A stretch of DNA of 64,000 nt from Corynebacterium sp. BD556 (lineage in GTDB: Bacteria; Actinomycetota; Actinomycetes; Mycobacteriales; Mycobacteriaceae): contig NZ_CP141643.1 in assembly GCF_038452275.1 (NCBI RefSeq), forward strand, positions 248,001-312,000. Direction: 5' to 3'. Of this stretch, positions 49,817-58,867 are shown in pieces. Positions within the stretch are counted from its first letter, which is position 1; every line of letters starts with the position of its first letter. The notes below the pieces were generated by a model. It had not been told where the DNA came from and did no database searches. It saw only the letters and a list, made by a program, of their open reading frames with translations. The position numbers and the translations under genes are program-made.

Positions 49817-51286
49817 ATGACCAACCCCGCACAACTTCCCGTTGAACCCGGCAAAGTCATCGCCGTCCACGTGGCCTTTGAATCTCGTGCGGCCCAACGC
49901 GGCCGCCGCCCCAAGGCGCCGTCCTACTTCCTTAAAGCGGCCAGTTCCCTCGCCCCCTCCGGCGACATTGAAAGGCCCGCTGGGTGCGACCTGCTAGCTT
50001 TCGAAGGCGAAATCGCCCTCATCATCGGCCGCAAGGCCCGCCGGGTCACGCTGGAGGACGCCTGGTCTTACGTCGGCTGGGTCACCGCCTCCAACGATTT
50101 CGGCATCTACGACTACAAACCACAAGACAAAGGTTCCAACACGCGCTCGAAGTCCCGCGACGGCTACACCCCGATCGGCCCGAACTACATCGAAGCCGCC
50201 CAAATCGACCCCGCCGGCCTGCGCCTGCGCACCTGGGTCAACGGGGAGATCGCCCAAGAAGACACGTCCTCCCCCGAGAACATGATTTTCCCGCTTGCCC
50301 AGTTCGTCGCGGACCTTTCCCAACACATGACTCTTGAACCCGGCGACATTATTCTAAGCGGCACCCCGCAGGGTTCAACCGTGGTCACAGATGGAGACGT
50401 CGTCGAGGTGGAAGTGGACCATCCAGCCACCGGCGCGACCTCCGGCAAGCTAACTACCCGCGTCGTCGAGGGGCCCGGGAACTTCGACGCCTCCTTAGGT
50501 CTACTGCCAACCACAAACGATACCCTCCGGGAAGACGCTTATGGCTCCCGCAATCAAGCCGGCCTTCCCGCCAGCCCCTACGCCATCTCTGCGCAATTGC
50601 GTGCCAAGCTCATGGAAGCTCCCACCGCCGGGCTGTCCGCCGAGCTGCGCTCGCGGGGGCTCAACCAAGTAGTCATCGAGGGCGTGTACCCGCAGACTCC
50701 AGGCACCAAAATGGTCGGGCCCGCACGTACCTTACGCTTCCTCCCGGAGCGCGAAGACCTTTTCGCAACCCACGGTGGCGGCTTCAACGCCCAGAAACGG
50801 ACCTTCGACGCTGTGGAAGAAGGCGAGGTGATCGTCATCGAGGCGCGCCAGCAGTCCGAGTCCGGAACATTAGGCGATATTTTGGCTCTGCGCGCGCTCA
50901 ACCGCGGCGCCGCGGGTGTGGTCACCGACGGAAAAGTGCGGGATTACGCCGCCGTCAAGGAGATCGGGCTTCCTGTTTTCACCCAGGGCGCCCACCCGGC
51001 AGTGCTGGGGCGCCGCCACGTCCCGTGGGACTTCGACCTCGCCATCGCCTGCGGCAACGTCGCTATTGTCCCGGGCGACATCATCGTCGGCGACGACGAC
51101 GGCGTGGTGGTTATCCCTCGCGAGATGGCAGAAGAAGTAGTCGATGCGGCACTGGCCAAGGAACGCGAGGACGAGTGGGTCGCCGAGCAAGTCAAAAACG
51201 GCCACAAACTTGATGGCATGTTCCCACCCACAGGCGAGATGAGACAAGCCTATGAAAAGTACGCCGCGGAGCACGGCAAGCAGTAG
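49817..51286 (+). CDS. Fusion of FAH-family decarboxylase (HpaG-like) and RraA-like aldolase/decarboxylase domain
   Basis: A 489-residue two-domain protein. Residues 1 to about 235 are a FAH fold with metal ligands in DLLAFEGEIALIIGR and TASNDFGIYDY, plus KSRDGYTPIGPNYI and DIILSGTPQGST, as in 5-oxopent-3-ene-1,2,5-tricarboxylate (OPET) decarboxylase HpaG/HpcE. Residues from about 260 to the end are RraA-like: GTLGDILALRALNRGAAGVV, TDGKVRDY and GDDDGVVVIP, the Mg-dependent fold of 4-hydroxy-4-methyl-2-oxoglutarate aldolase and oxaloacetate decarboxylase. E. coli HpaG has two FAH halves instead. The first domain fits OPET decarboxylation; the second is unexplained and might do isomerisation, aldol cleavage or oxaloacetate decarboxylation. 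ATG at 49817, with GGAG 9 nt upstream. Confidence 0.85.
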   Translation: MTNPAQLPVEPGKVIAVHVAFESRAAQRGRRPKAPSYFLKAASSLAPSGDIERPAGCDLLAFEGEIALIIGRKARRVTLEDAWSYVGWVTASNDFGIYDYKPQDKGSNTRSKSRDGYTPIGPNYIEAAQIDPAGLRLRTWVNGEIAQEDTSSPENMIFPLAQFVADLSQHMTLEPGDIILSGTPQGSTVVTDGDVVEVEVDHPATGATSGKLTTRVVEGPGNFDASLGLLPTTNDTLREDAYGSRNQAGLPASPYAISAQLRAKLMEAPTAGLSAELRSRGLNQVVIEGVYPQTPGTKMVGPARTLRFLPEREDLFATHGGGFNAQKRTFDAVEEGEVIVIEARQQSESGTLGDILALRALNRGAAGVVTDGKVRDYAAVKEIGLPVFTQGAHPAVLGRRHVPWDFDLAIACGNVAIVPGDIIVGDDDGVVVIPREMAEEVVDAALAKEREDEWVAEQVKNGHKLDGMFPPTGEMRQAYEKYAAEHGKQ

Positions 51287-51323
51287 CCCCAGCGCTAACT
51301 ACCGCAAAGGAGGTGTGTAAGAA

Positions 51324-52022
51324 GTGGCTGAAACCGCAGTAGGCATCAAGCAGCAATCGAAATCGGCCAGGGCCTACGACTGGATCCGGGAGCGGATCCG
51401 CACCCGCGAATACGAACCCGGGCACCGGCTAGTGCTCTCCACCATCGCGGAGGAACTCGATGTCAGTGTCGTTCCCGTGCGAGAGGCGATCCGCATTTTG
51501 GAAGCCGAGGGCATGGTTACCTACGAGCACAACGTCGGTGCGAAGGTGTCCACCCTCAACCGGCAGGAGTACGCACAGATCATGGAAACAGTCGCTGTGC
51601 TGGAGGCTTCTGCCACGGCTTTGGCCGTGCCCTTCGTCACGCAGGAGGACTTAGACGAGGCCGCGTCGATCAACGCGGAGATGGAGTATTTGACCAACAC
51701 GGAAGGCAGCTTCGACGCGGTGGCCTTCACCGCGCTCAACCAACAGTTCCACACGTGCATTTTCAGGGCGTGCCCGAACCAGCGCCTGGTGGCGCTGGTG
51801 CAGCGCGAATGGGAGGAACTAGACCGCTACCGTGTGTCCACCTTCCGCTACGTACCCGGCCGCGCCGCGGAGTCTGTGCGCGAGCACACCCAGATCATCG
51901 ACCTGATTCGGGCGGAAGCGTCGCCGGACTACATCGAGTCGGTGGCCCGGCGACACCGCCTGGCCACCCTGAAAACCTACCTCGATCACCTCGCGGAAAC
52001 TCCGGCCACCGAAACGACCTAA
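51324..52022 (+). CDS. GntR family regulator, FCD type
   Basis: A 232-residue GntR repressor. The N-terminal winged helix contains AYDWIRERIRTREYEPGHRL and EELDVSVVPVREAIRILEAE with the recognition helix. The C-terminal FCD domain has FTALNQQFHTCIFRACPNQR and a second conserved His region (REHTQII), implying metal-assisted binding of a carboxylate ligand. It lies inside the catabolic operon (37 bp after the fusion gene, 57 bp before hpaE), so it is probably a local repressor relieved by a pathway acid. GTG start with AAAGGAGGTGTG upstream. The operator over the promoter at 49684-49697 is its likely site. Confidence 0.87.
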   Translation: MAETAVGIKQQSKSARAYDWIRERIRTREYEPGHRLVLSTIAEELDVSVVPVREAIRILEAEGMVTYEHNVGAKVSTLNRQEYAQIMETVAVLEASATALAVPFVTQEDLDEAASINAEMEYLTNTEGSFDAVAFTALNQQFHTCIFRACPNQRLVALVQREWEELDRYRVSTFRYVPGRAAESVREHTQIIDLIRAEASPDYIESVARRHRLATLKTYLDHLAETPATETT

Positions 52023-52079
52023 ACCACCCCTGACCCTAATTCCTCACACGGCCCCCTACCCTACAAGGAGAAACCAGAG

Positions 52080-53597
52080 ATGAGCTACGACAACAGCGCA
52101 GCAAAGCCCGACAACCTGCCCGAGAAAATCCTGCACTACATCAACGGCGAGTACGTCGAGTCGATCGACGGCGACGAGTTCGACGTGATCGACCCAGTGA
52201 CCAACAAACCCTATATCAAGGCCGCCTCCGGCAAACCGGAAGACATTGACCGCGCCGTTGCTTCGGCAAAGGATGCCTTTGACAACGGCCCGTGGGCGAA
52301 GGCGTTGCCGCGCGAGCGTTCCCGTGTCCTGCACAAAATCGCGGACATCGTCGAGTCCCGCGCCGAGACGCTCGCCGCCTGGGAGTCTTTCGATTCCGGC
52401 CTGCCGATAACCCAGGCTAAAGGTCAGGCCCATCGCGCGGCGGAGAACTTCCGTTTCTTCGCGGACTTGATCGTCGCCCAGACCGACGACGCCTTTAAAG
52501 TTCCCGGCCGCCAAATCAACTACGTCAACCGCAAGCCGATCGGCGTAGCTGGCCTGATCACCCCGTGGAACACACCTTTCATGTTGGAGTCTTGGAAGCT
52601 GGCCCCGGCGATCGCCACCGGCAACTCAGTTGTGCTCAAGCCGGCTGAGTTCACCCCGCTGTCGGCGACCCTGTGGGGCGGCATCTTTGAGGAGGCTGGG
52701 CTGCCGAAGGGCGTGTTCAATCTTGTCAATGGCTTCGGTGAGGAAGGCTTCGCCGGGGATCCTTTGGTCAAGCACCCGGATGTTGCGTTGATTTCTTTCA
52801 CCGGCGAGTCCCGCACCGGCCAAATCATCTTCGGCAACGCCGCGCCCTACCTCAAAGGCCTGTCGATGGAGCTCGGTGGCAAGTCCCCAGCCGTCGTCTT
52901 TTCTGATGCGGATCTTGAGGCGGCTATCGACGCCACCATCTTCGGCGTGTTCTCCCTAAATGGTGAGCGCTGCACGGCCGGCTCGCGCATCTTGGTTCAG
53001 CGCTCGATCTACGACGAGTTCGTCGAGCGCTACGCGGCGCAGGCAGCCAACGTGAAGGTTGGCCTGCCCGCAGATCCGACCACGGAGGTCGGTGCGCTGG
53101 TGCACCCGGAGCACTACGAAAAGGTCATGAGCTACGTCGAGATCGGCAAAACTGAGGGCCGCCTCGTCGCTGGCGGTGGCCGCCCGGAAGGCTTCGAGGA
53201 GGGCAACTTCGTCCAACCCACCGTGTTTGCAGACGTTGCACCTGAGGCGCGCATTTTCCAGGAGGAGATCTTCGGCCCGGTAGTCGCGATCACCCCGTTC
53301 GACACTGAGGAAGAAGCGCTGGAATTGGCCAACAACACCGCCTACGGCCTGGCCGCCTACATCTGGACCGCCGATTTGAAGCGCGCCCACAACTTCGCCC
53401 AAAACGTCGATTCAGGGATGGTTTGGCTCAACTCCAATAACGTCCGCGACTTACGCACCCCCTTCGGTGGTGTGAAGGCTTCTGGCCTCGGCCATGAGGG
53501 TGGCTACCGTTCGATCGACTTCTACACCGATCAGCAGGCCGTCCACATCAACCTCGGTGAGGTCCACAACCCCGTCTTCGGCAAACAAGGCAAGTAA
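52080..53597 (+). CDS. hpaE: 5-carboxymethyl-2-hydroxymuconate semialdehyde dehydrogenase
   Basis: A 505-residue NAD-dependent aldehyde dehydrogenase. Catalytic Cys298 is in NGERCTAGSRIL, the general-base Glu in LSMELGGKSPAV, and LITPWNTPFMLESWKLAPAI is the NAD-binding block. The sequence follows the HpaE branch (betaine-aldehyde-like fold with IFGPVVAITPFDTEEEALEL). It oxidises the meta-cleavage product of homoprotocatechuate to 5-carboxymethyl-2-hydroxymuconate. It precedes hpaD by 34 bp and has a strong AAGGAG site. ALDH membership is certain; the exact substrate rests on position between the pathway genes. Confidence 0.89.
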   Translation: MSYDNSAAKPDNLPEKILHYINGEYVESIDGDEFDVIDPVTNKPYIKAASGKPEDIDRAVASAKDAFDNGPWAKALPRERSRVLHKIADIVESRAETLAAWESFDSGLPITQAKGQAHRAAENFRFFADLIVAQTDDAFKVPGRQINYVNRKPIGVAGLITPWNTPFMLESWKLAPAIATGNSVVLKPAEFTPLSATLWGGIFEEAGLPKGVFNLVNGFGEEGFAGDPLVKHPDVALISFTGESRTGQIIFGNAAPYLKGLSMELGGKSPAVVFSDADLEAAIDATIFGVFSLNGERCTAGSRILVQRSIYDEFVERYAAQAANVKVGLPADPTTEVGALVHPEHYEKVMSYVEIGKTEGRLVAGGGRPEGFEEGNFVQPTVFADVAPEARIFQEEIFGPVVAITPFDTEEEALELANNTAYGLAAYIWTADLKRAHNFAQNVDSGMVWLNSNNVRDLRTPFGGVKASGLGHEGGYRSIDFYTDQQAVHINLGEVHNPVFGKQGK

Positions 53598-53631
53598 AGC
53601 CTTTGCCTATCCCTCGCACAAGGAGAAAACC

Positions 53632-54705
53632 ATGACTGCTCAAGCACCAGATATTTTGCGCTGCGCCTACATGGAGATCGTCGTGACCGATCTCGCTGAG
53701 TCTCGCCGCTTCTACGTTGACACCCTCGGCCTTGTTGTCACGGCCGAGGACGATAATGCGATCTATCTGCGCACTTTCGAGGAGTTCATCCACCACAACT
53801 TAGTTCTGCGCAAGGGTGAGACTCCGGCTGTTGCCGCATTTTCCTACCGGGTGCGTTCCCCGGAGGACCTAGACAAGGCCGTCGCCTTCTACGAGGAGCG
53901 CGGCTGCCGCGTTCAGCGCCGCAAGGAGGGTTTTGTCAAGGGCATCGGCGACTCGGTGCGCGTGGAGGATCCGCTGGGCTTTCCCTACGAGTTCTTCTAC
54001 GACGTTGAGCATGTCGAGCGCCTCGCCTGGGCGTATGACGTACATATTCCCGGCGCTTTGGTTCGCCTCGACCATTTCAACCAAATCACCCCGGACGTGC
54101 CGCGAGCCGTCGAGTACATGGAGGAGCTGGGATTTCGCATCACAGAGGATATTCGCGATAAGGAGGGCACCGTCTACGCGGCGTGGATGCGCCGCAAGCC
54201 GACCGTGCATGACACCGCGATGACCGGCGGTGACGGCCCGCGCATGCACCACATCGCCTTCGCCACGCACGAAAAGCACAACATCATCGCCATCTGCGAC
54301 AAGCTTGGCGCTTTGCGCGAGTCTGACCGCATTGAGCGTGGTCCGGGACGTCACGGCGTTTCCAACGCCTACTACTTGTACCTGCGCGATCCGGATGGTC
54401 ACCGGGTGGAGATCTACACTCAGGACTACTACACAGGCGATCCCGATAATCCGGTCGTGACCTGGGATGTCCATGACAATCAGCGCCGCGACTGGTGGGG
54501 CACCCCGGTTGTGCCTTCCTGGTATCGTGACGGCTCCCGCGTCTTGGATCTCGACGGCAATCTTGTTGACTTGGTCAGCCGCACCGACTCCTCCGAGATG
54601 GAAAAGACGATCGGCGCCGATGGCTTTTCTTACACCCGTGAGGACTCCGACGAAAAGTTGCCGGAATGGAAGCAGGGCGAGTACAAGCTGGGGCACAGCC
54701 TCTAG
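53632..54705 (+). CDS. hpaD: 3,4-dihydroxyphenylacetate 2,3-dioxygenase (homoprotocatechuate dioxygenase)
   Basis: A 357-residue type I extradiol dioxygenase. Metal ligands His148 (RLDHFNQ), His207 (RMHHIAF) and Glu260 (HRVEIYT) line up, seven residues shifted, with His155/His214/Glu267 of the Fe(II)- or Mn(II)-dependent Brevibacterium fuscum enzyme; the second-sphere His200, Asn157 and Tyr257 equivalents are His193, Asn150 and Tyr250. Long stretches such as HHIAFATHEKHNIIAICDKL and RIERGPGRHGVSNAYYLYL are near identical to that enzyme. It cleaves the ring of homoprotocatechuate to 5-carboxymethyl-2-hydroxymuconate semialdehyde. ATG at 53632, with AAGGAG 7 nt upstream. Confidence 0.94.
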   Translation: MTAQAPDILRCAYMEIVVTDLAESRRFYVDTLGLVVTAEDDNAIYLRTFEEFIHHNLVLRKGETPAVAAFSYRVRSPEDLDKAVAFYEERGCRVQRRKEGFVKGIGDSVRVEDPLGFPYEFFYDVEHVERLAWAYDVHIPGALVRLDHFNQITPDVPRAVEYMEELGFRITEDIRDKEGTVYAAWMRRKPTVHDTAMTGGDGPRMHHIAFATHEKHNIIAICDKLGALRESDRIERGPGRHGVSNAYYLYLRDPDGHRVEIYTQDYYTGDPDNPVVTWDVHDNQRRDWWGTPVVPSWYRDGSRVLDLDGNLVDLVSRTDSSEMEKTIGADGFSYTREDSDEKLPEWKQGEYKLGHSL

Positions 54706-54719
54706 GGCAGGAGTGAACA

Positions 54720-55505
54720 ATGCTGGATAAGGACATCCTCGCCTCGATCGCCGACGAGTTGGCGGAGGCGGAGAAAAACCGCACGATGATCCCGCTTCTG
54801 ACCAAGCGCTACCCGGAGATGAAGGTGGAGGATTCCTACGCGGTCCAAGCCGAGTGGGTGCGTCGTGGACAAGAGGCTGGCCGTCGGCTAGTGGGCCGCA
54901 AAATTGGATTGACCTCGAAGGTGATGCAGGAAGCCACCGGCATCACTGAGCCCGATTACGGTGCCATCTTCGACGACATGGTCTTCGAAAATGGTGCGGT
55001 CATCGAGCACGGCCAGTTTTCCAATGTGCGCATCGAAGTTGAGTTGGCTTTCGTGCTGGAAAAGGACTTATCGGGGCCGAACGCTAGCATCTTCGATGTC
55101 ATAGATGCCACGAAATACGTTGTGCCGGCGCTTGAGATCCTTTCGAGTCGCATCGAGATGAAGGGCCGCACCATTGTGGACACCATCTCAGACAACGCAG
55201 CGATGGGCGCGATGGTCTACGGCGGCAACCCGGTTGCCCCGGACGCGGTCGATTTGCGCTGGGTTTCCGCGCTTTTGTACCGCAATGAGTCGATCGAGGA
55301 TACGGGTGTGGCGGCGGCGGTGCTCAACCACCCTGCGATGGGTGTGGCGTGGTTAGCCAACCGGCTGCACGGCCACGGCGACAAGCTCAACGCCGGCGAC
55401 ATCATTCTCGCTGGCTCCTTCACCAAACCCATGTGGGTAGAAAAGGGCGACACGGTCCACGCAGATTACGCAGAATTGGGGGCGATTACATGTCGTTTCG
55501 TTTAG
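54720..55505 (+). CDS. hpaH: 2-oxo-hept-4-ene-1,7-dioate hydratase
   Basis: A 261-residue hydratase of the FAH-like MhpD/HpaH fold. RRLVGRKIGLTSKVMQEATG carries the Lys and family core; RIEVELAFVLEKDLSG and SDNAAMGAMVYGGN have the metal-binding acidic residues, and GDIILAGSFTKPMWVEKGDT closes the active site. It hydrates the 2-hydroxyhepta-2,4-diene-1,7-dioate tautomer to 4-hydroxy-2-oxoheptanedioate. It starts 14 bp after hpaD and overlaps hpaI by 16 bp, showing translational coupling. The name follows the HpaH clade; MhpD-type hydratases are close relatives but the neighbours fix the pathway. Confidence 0.9.
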   Translation: MLDKDILASIADELAEAEKNRTMIPLLTKRYPEMKVEDSYAVQAEWVRRGQEAGRRLVGRKIGLTSKVMQEATGITEPDYGAIFDDMVFENGAVIEHGQFSNVRIEVELAFVLEKDLSGPNASIFDVIDATKYVVPALEILSSRIEMKGRTIVDTISDNAAMGAMVYGGNPVAPDAVDLRWVSALLYRNESIEDTGVAAAVLNHPAMGVAWLANRLHGHGDKLNAGDIILAGSFTKPMWVEKGDTVHADYAELGAITCRFV

Positions 55506-56272
55506 AACTCCCGGAAACTTTCGGCGCGCGGCTCGCGCGGGCGCAGTCTCCGCTGGTGGGCGCGTGGGTGACTTCCGGTTCGCCTACCAACGCGGAGATC
55601 ATCTCCAATGCTGGTTTTAGCTGGGTGCTTATCGACGCCGAACACTCACCCTACGGTTTGGAAACGATCCTCGAGCTTTTGCGGGCGATCGCCGCCTCGC
55701 CGGCCACCCCGGTCGTGCGTTTGCCCAAGTTAGATACCGCTTTGATGAAGCAGTATCTGGATTTGGGGGCGCAAAACCTCATGGTTCCGATGGTCAACAC
55801 CGCTGAGCAAGCGCAGGAGGCAGTTGCCGCGATGCACTATCCGCCGCGCGGTGTGCGCGGCGTCGGAAGCGCACTGGCTCGGTCCTCGCGTTGGAATGGC
55901 GTGGAGGATTACCTCAATCGAGCCAGTGAGACGGTGAGCCTAACCGTGCAGATCGAGTCGGTGGAGGCCGTGGAAAATGCTGAGGCCATCTTTGCAGTTG
56001 ATGGTGTGGATCAGGTCTTTGTGGGGCCTTCTGACCTGGCGGCGTCGATGGGATTGCTCGGCAAGCAGACCCACCCAGAGGTGTTGGAGGCTGTTGCCCG
56101 AACCTTCCGCGCCGCCCGGGATGCTGGTAAACCAGTTGGTGTCAACGCATTTGATCTGAATCAGGCGCGCACGTATCTGGATCAGGGTGCGGCGTTTGTA
56201 CTTGTCGGAGCTGACGTGCAAATGCTTGCCAACTCGGCGCGTAGTTTAGCCGCCGATTTCGTGGGCGACTGA
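55490..56272 (+). CDS. hpaI: 4-hydroxy-2-oxoheptanedioate aldolase
   Basis: A 260-residue class II pyruvate aldolase of the HpcH/HpaI family. The active-site block is WVLIDAEHSPYGLETILELL; VQIESVEAVENAEAI and FVGPSDLAASMGL carry the metal ligands. It splits 4-hydroxy-2-oxoheptanedioate into pyruvate and succinate semialdehyde. The ATG at 55490 lies 16 bp inside the end of hpaH; upstream open-frame sequence is not conserved. The next gene encodes a succinate-semialdehyde dehydrogenase, which takes the second product. Confidence 0.92.
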   Translation: MSFRLELPETFGARLARAQSPLVGAWVTSGSPTNAEIISNAGFSWVLIDAEHSPYGLETILELLRAIAASPATPVVRLPKLDTALMKQYLDLGAQNLMVPMVNTAEQAQEAVAAMHYPPRGVRGVGSALARSSRWNGVEDYLNRASETVSLTVQIESVEAVENAEAIFAVDGVDQVFVGPSDLAASMGLLGKQTHPEVLEAVARTFRAARDAGKPVGVNAFDLNQARTYLDQGAAFVLVGADVQMLANSARSLAADFVGD

Positions 56273-56305
56273 TTGAGGTTGAGAGTAGATGAAAGGAGAC
56301 GTTGG

Positions 56306-57775
56306 ATGCTAAACATCACACAGTTGCTGGACAAAGTGGAAAAGCGCCTTTACATCAACGGTGAGTGGCGTGAGGGATCGTCGGGAGAAACCTTCGATGT
56401 TGTCAACCCGGCGACGGAGGAGGTCATCGCCACGATGGCGTCCGGCACCCGTGAGGACTCCATCGCGGCCCTCGATGCCGCCCACGCTGCGCGCCAACAG
56501 TGGGAGCGCACTGCCCCTCGCACCCGTGCCGAGATTCTGCGCCGGGGCTACGACCTCATCATGGAGCGCGCCGATGAGTTCGCCGCCATCATGACCCTCG
56601 AGATGGGCAAATCCTTCACCGAGGCTAAGGGGGAGGTCGCTTACGGCGCCGATTACCTGCTGTGGTTTTCCGAGGAGGCCAACCACTTTTACGGGCACAC
56701 AAATAAATACCCGGCGAAGGGCCTGCGGATGGTCACGGTGCGCAAGCCTGTCGGCCCGTGCCTGTTGATCACTCCGTGGAACTTTCCGCTGTCGATGGCC
56801 ACGCGCAAGATTGCCCCGGCCTTGGCGGCGGGCAACACCGTGATTATTAAACCGGCCAAGCTGACGCCTTTGACCATGCAATACTTTGTGCAGACGATGA
56901 TTGAGGCAGGTGTGCCCGCTGGGGTGATCAACATTGTCTCCTCCAAGTCGGCTGCGGATGTTTCCGAGCCGATCATGGAGGATCCGCGGCTGCGCAAGAT
57001 GTCGTTTACCGGCTCCACCCCGGTCGGTTCCTCTTTGATGGAGCTAGCGGCGAAGAACATCATCAAAGTCTCGCTCGAGCTTGGTGGAAACGCCCCGGCG
57101 ATCGTTTTCGCTGATGCGGACATGGATACCGCGGTGGAGCAGGTTAAGGCCGCGAAACTGCGCAACATTGGTGAGGCTTGCACCGCCGCCAACCGCATTC
57201 TTGTCCACGAGTCGGTGGCTGAGGAATTCACCGAGAAGTTTGTCAAGGCCGTCAAGGCCATGAAGATCGGCAACGGTATGGATGAGGGCGTCGAGCTTGG
57301 CCCGTTGGTGGAAAAGAAGGCCGTCGAGCGCATGGAGGAGCTTGTTGAGGACGCCGTTGAAAACGGTGGCCGCGTCATCTACGGCGGCAAACGTATCGAG
57401 GGGAAGGGCTTCTTCTTCGAGCCGACCGTAATTGTTGGTGCCTCGCGCGAAGCGAAGGTGTTCCGTGAGGAAATCTTCGGCCCCATCGCCCCGATCTTCA
57501 CCTTCGCCAATGAGGAGGAGGCGTGGGAGATGGCCAACGACACCGAGTACGGTTTGGCTTCCTACGTGTTCTCCGAAAACCCTGATGTTATGTTCCGTGC
57601 CTCCGACAACCTGGAGTTCGGCATCGTCGGCTTCAACGCGGGCGTTGTATCCGACGCTTCCATTCCCTTCGGCGGGGTGAAGGCTTCCGGCCTCGGCCGA
57701 GAAGGTGCCCAGGAAGGCATGTTTGAATACACCGAGGTCCAACATATCGGTGTGCGCGACCCCTACGCGCGCTAG
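56306..57775 (+). CDS. gabD: Succinate-semialdehyde dehydrogenase
   Basis: A 489-residue NAD(P)-dependent aldehyde dehydrogenase. Cys292 lies in IGEACTAANRILVHESVAEE, the preceding Glu in VSLELGGNAPAIVFADADMD, and LITPWNFPLSMATRKIAPAL is the NAD-binding block; GabD-type enzymes share the GEACTAANR block. It oxidises succinate semialdehyde released by HpaI to succinate for the TCA cycle. Start ATG at 56306 with AAAGGAGACG upstream; 33 bp separate it from hpaI. It is the last gene of this operon before the AraC gene on the other strand. Confidence 0.9.
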   Translation: MLNITQLLDKVEKRLYINGEWREGSSGETFDVVNPATEEVIATMASGTREDSIAALDAAHAARQQWERTAPRTRAEILRRGYDLIMERADEFAAIMTLEMGKSFTEAKGEVAYGADYLLWFSEEANHFYGHTNKYPAKGLRMVTVRKPVGPCLLITPWNFPLSMATRKIAPALAAGNTVIIKPAKLTPLTMQYFVQTMIEAGVPAGVINIVSSKSAADVSEPIMEDPRLRKMSFTGSTPVGSSLMELAAKNIIKVSLELGGNAPAIVFADADMDTAVEQVKAAKLRNIGEACTAANRILVHESVAEEFTEKFVKAVKAMKIGNGMDEGVELGPLVEKKAVERMEELVEDAVENGGRVIYGGKRIEGKGFFFEPTVIVGASREAKVFREEIFGPIAPIFTFANEEEAWEMANDTEYGLASYVFSENPDVMFRASDNLEFGIVGFNAGVVSDASIPFGGVKASGLGREGAQEGMFEYTEVQHIGVRDPYAR

Positions 57776-57787
57776 TGTGAACTGCGT

Positions 57788-58723
57788 TTAAGTGTCAGCC
57801 CCGAGTGCCTGCTTCCGGTAGGCCGAGGGGCTGATGTCGTATTCGGCCTTAAATAGCCGCGACAGGTGGGAAGGGTCGGGAAGGCCAACTTCCGTGCCGA
57901 GAGTGACGATGGATTCATCGGCTCGCGCCGGGTCGGCGAGTTTGGCGCGCAGGGCCCGCAGCCGCTTGCTGCGGATGACGGCAGCTACCGTCGTATTGGT
58001 GCCGGAGAACAATCCGTGGAGGTGTCGCACCGAGATGTAAAGGCCGTCAGCAATGTGGCGGGGGCTGAGCTGGGGGTCGGCGAGATGAGCGTCGATGAAG
58101 CAGTGGGCCCGACGGATGAAAGTGTCCGCACGGTTGGTGCCGTGGTCGGGATCTAGCTCGGCGGCGAGTACTGCCACCAACATGTCGAGGGCGGAATGGA
58201 TTAAGGCGCTGCCGTGGGGGCCGTCGAGAAGCGAAAAATTGTTGGCAAGCTGCCGCAACAGGGGAACGATGACGGTCCCTAACCCTTGCGAGGAGGAGAC
58301 GGTGCGGGCGGTGATGGTGCGAATACTTGCCTCCGATAGCTGCACCAGCTTGGCGGGAAAGAGCATGACTAAGCTGCGTTGCGGGCCGACGTAGTCGAGT
58401 CTGTAGGGCCGGTTGGTGACGTAGAGCGCGAGGTCGCCGGGTCCAAGTTGGGCGGTCCTGCCGTCTTGGCTGACGCGCACCTCTCCCGCGAGCTGGAGGC
58501 TGAGTTTGCACCAGGCGGGCGCCATAACGCAGCGGTTTTCGTCGAGGGAAACCGTGTGGGCGGGGGTATCCAAGTAGAACAGGCTGACCTCGTCGATGTC
58601 CATGCGCCGGATGGAGGCACGGAAACCGACGGGGTTGGGGACACGGAAGCGAAGTTCCCCGAACGCGGAGGTGGCGTCTTGCCAAGCGGCGAGGTTTAAT
58701 GCGGTGCCAGTGCTCACCGTCAT
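57788..58723 (-). CDS. AraC family regulator (FeaR-like architecture)
   Basis: A 311-residue AraC/XylS regulator. An N-terminal cupin-like ligand domain (AraC_binding_2-type, about 1-190) has VRVSQDGRTAQLGPGDLALY, and the C-terminal double helix-turn-helix includes HIADGLYISVRHLHGLFSG and DPSHLSRLFKAEYDISPSAY. The layout follows FeaR, which activates aromatic-amine and arylacetaldehyde dehydrogenase genes in E. coli. It diverges from the aldehyde dehydrogenase at 58868, its likely target, and converges on gabD. The inducer may be an arylacetaldehyde or aromatic amine; this is inference. Confidence 0.86.
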   Translation of the reverse strand: MTVSTGTALNLAAWQDATSAFGELRFRVPNPVGFRASIRRMDIDEVSLFYLDTPAHTVSLDENRCVMAPAWCKLSLQLAGEVRVSQDGRTAQLGPGDLALYVTNRPYRLDYVGPQRSLVMLFPAKLVQLSEASIRTITARTVSSSQGLGTVIVPLLRQLANNFSLLDGPHGSALIHSALDMLVAVLAAELDPDHGTNRADTFIRRAHCFIDAHLADPQLSPRHIADGLYISVRHLHGLFSGTNTTVAAVIRSKRLRALRAKLADPARADESIVTLGTEVGLPDPSHLSRLFKAEYDISPSAYRKQALGADT

Positions 58724-58867
58724 GCTGGGCTCCCTGTTTTGTGCTTCTTCCGCAGGATACTTTTAATGCGCTAATTGTGAAGTAGACTACACCAGGTTGA
58801 AATATGTGTTCAAGAACTCATGGGAGGATAGGGGGGTCCGAATCAATCCACGAGAAGGAGTCCACTA

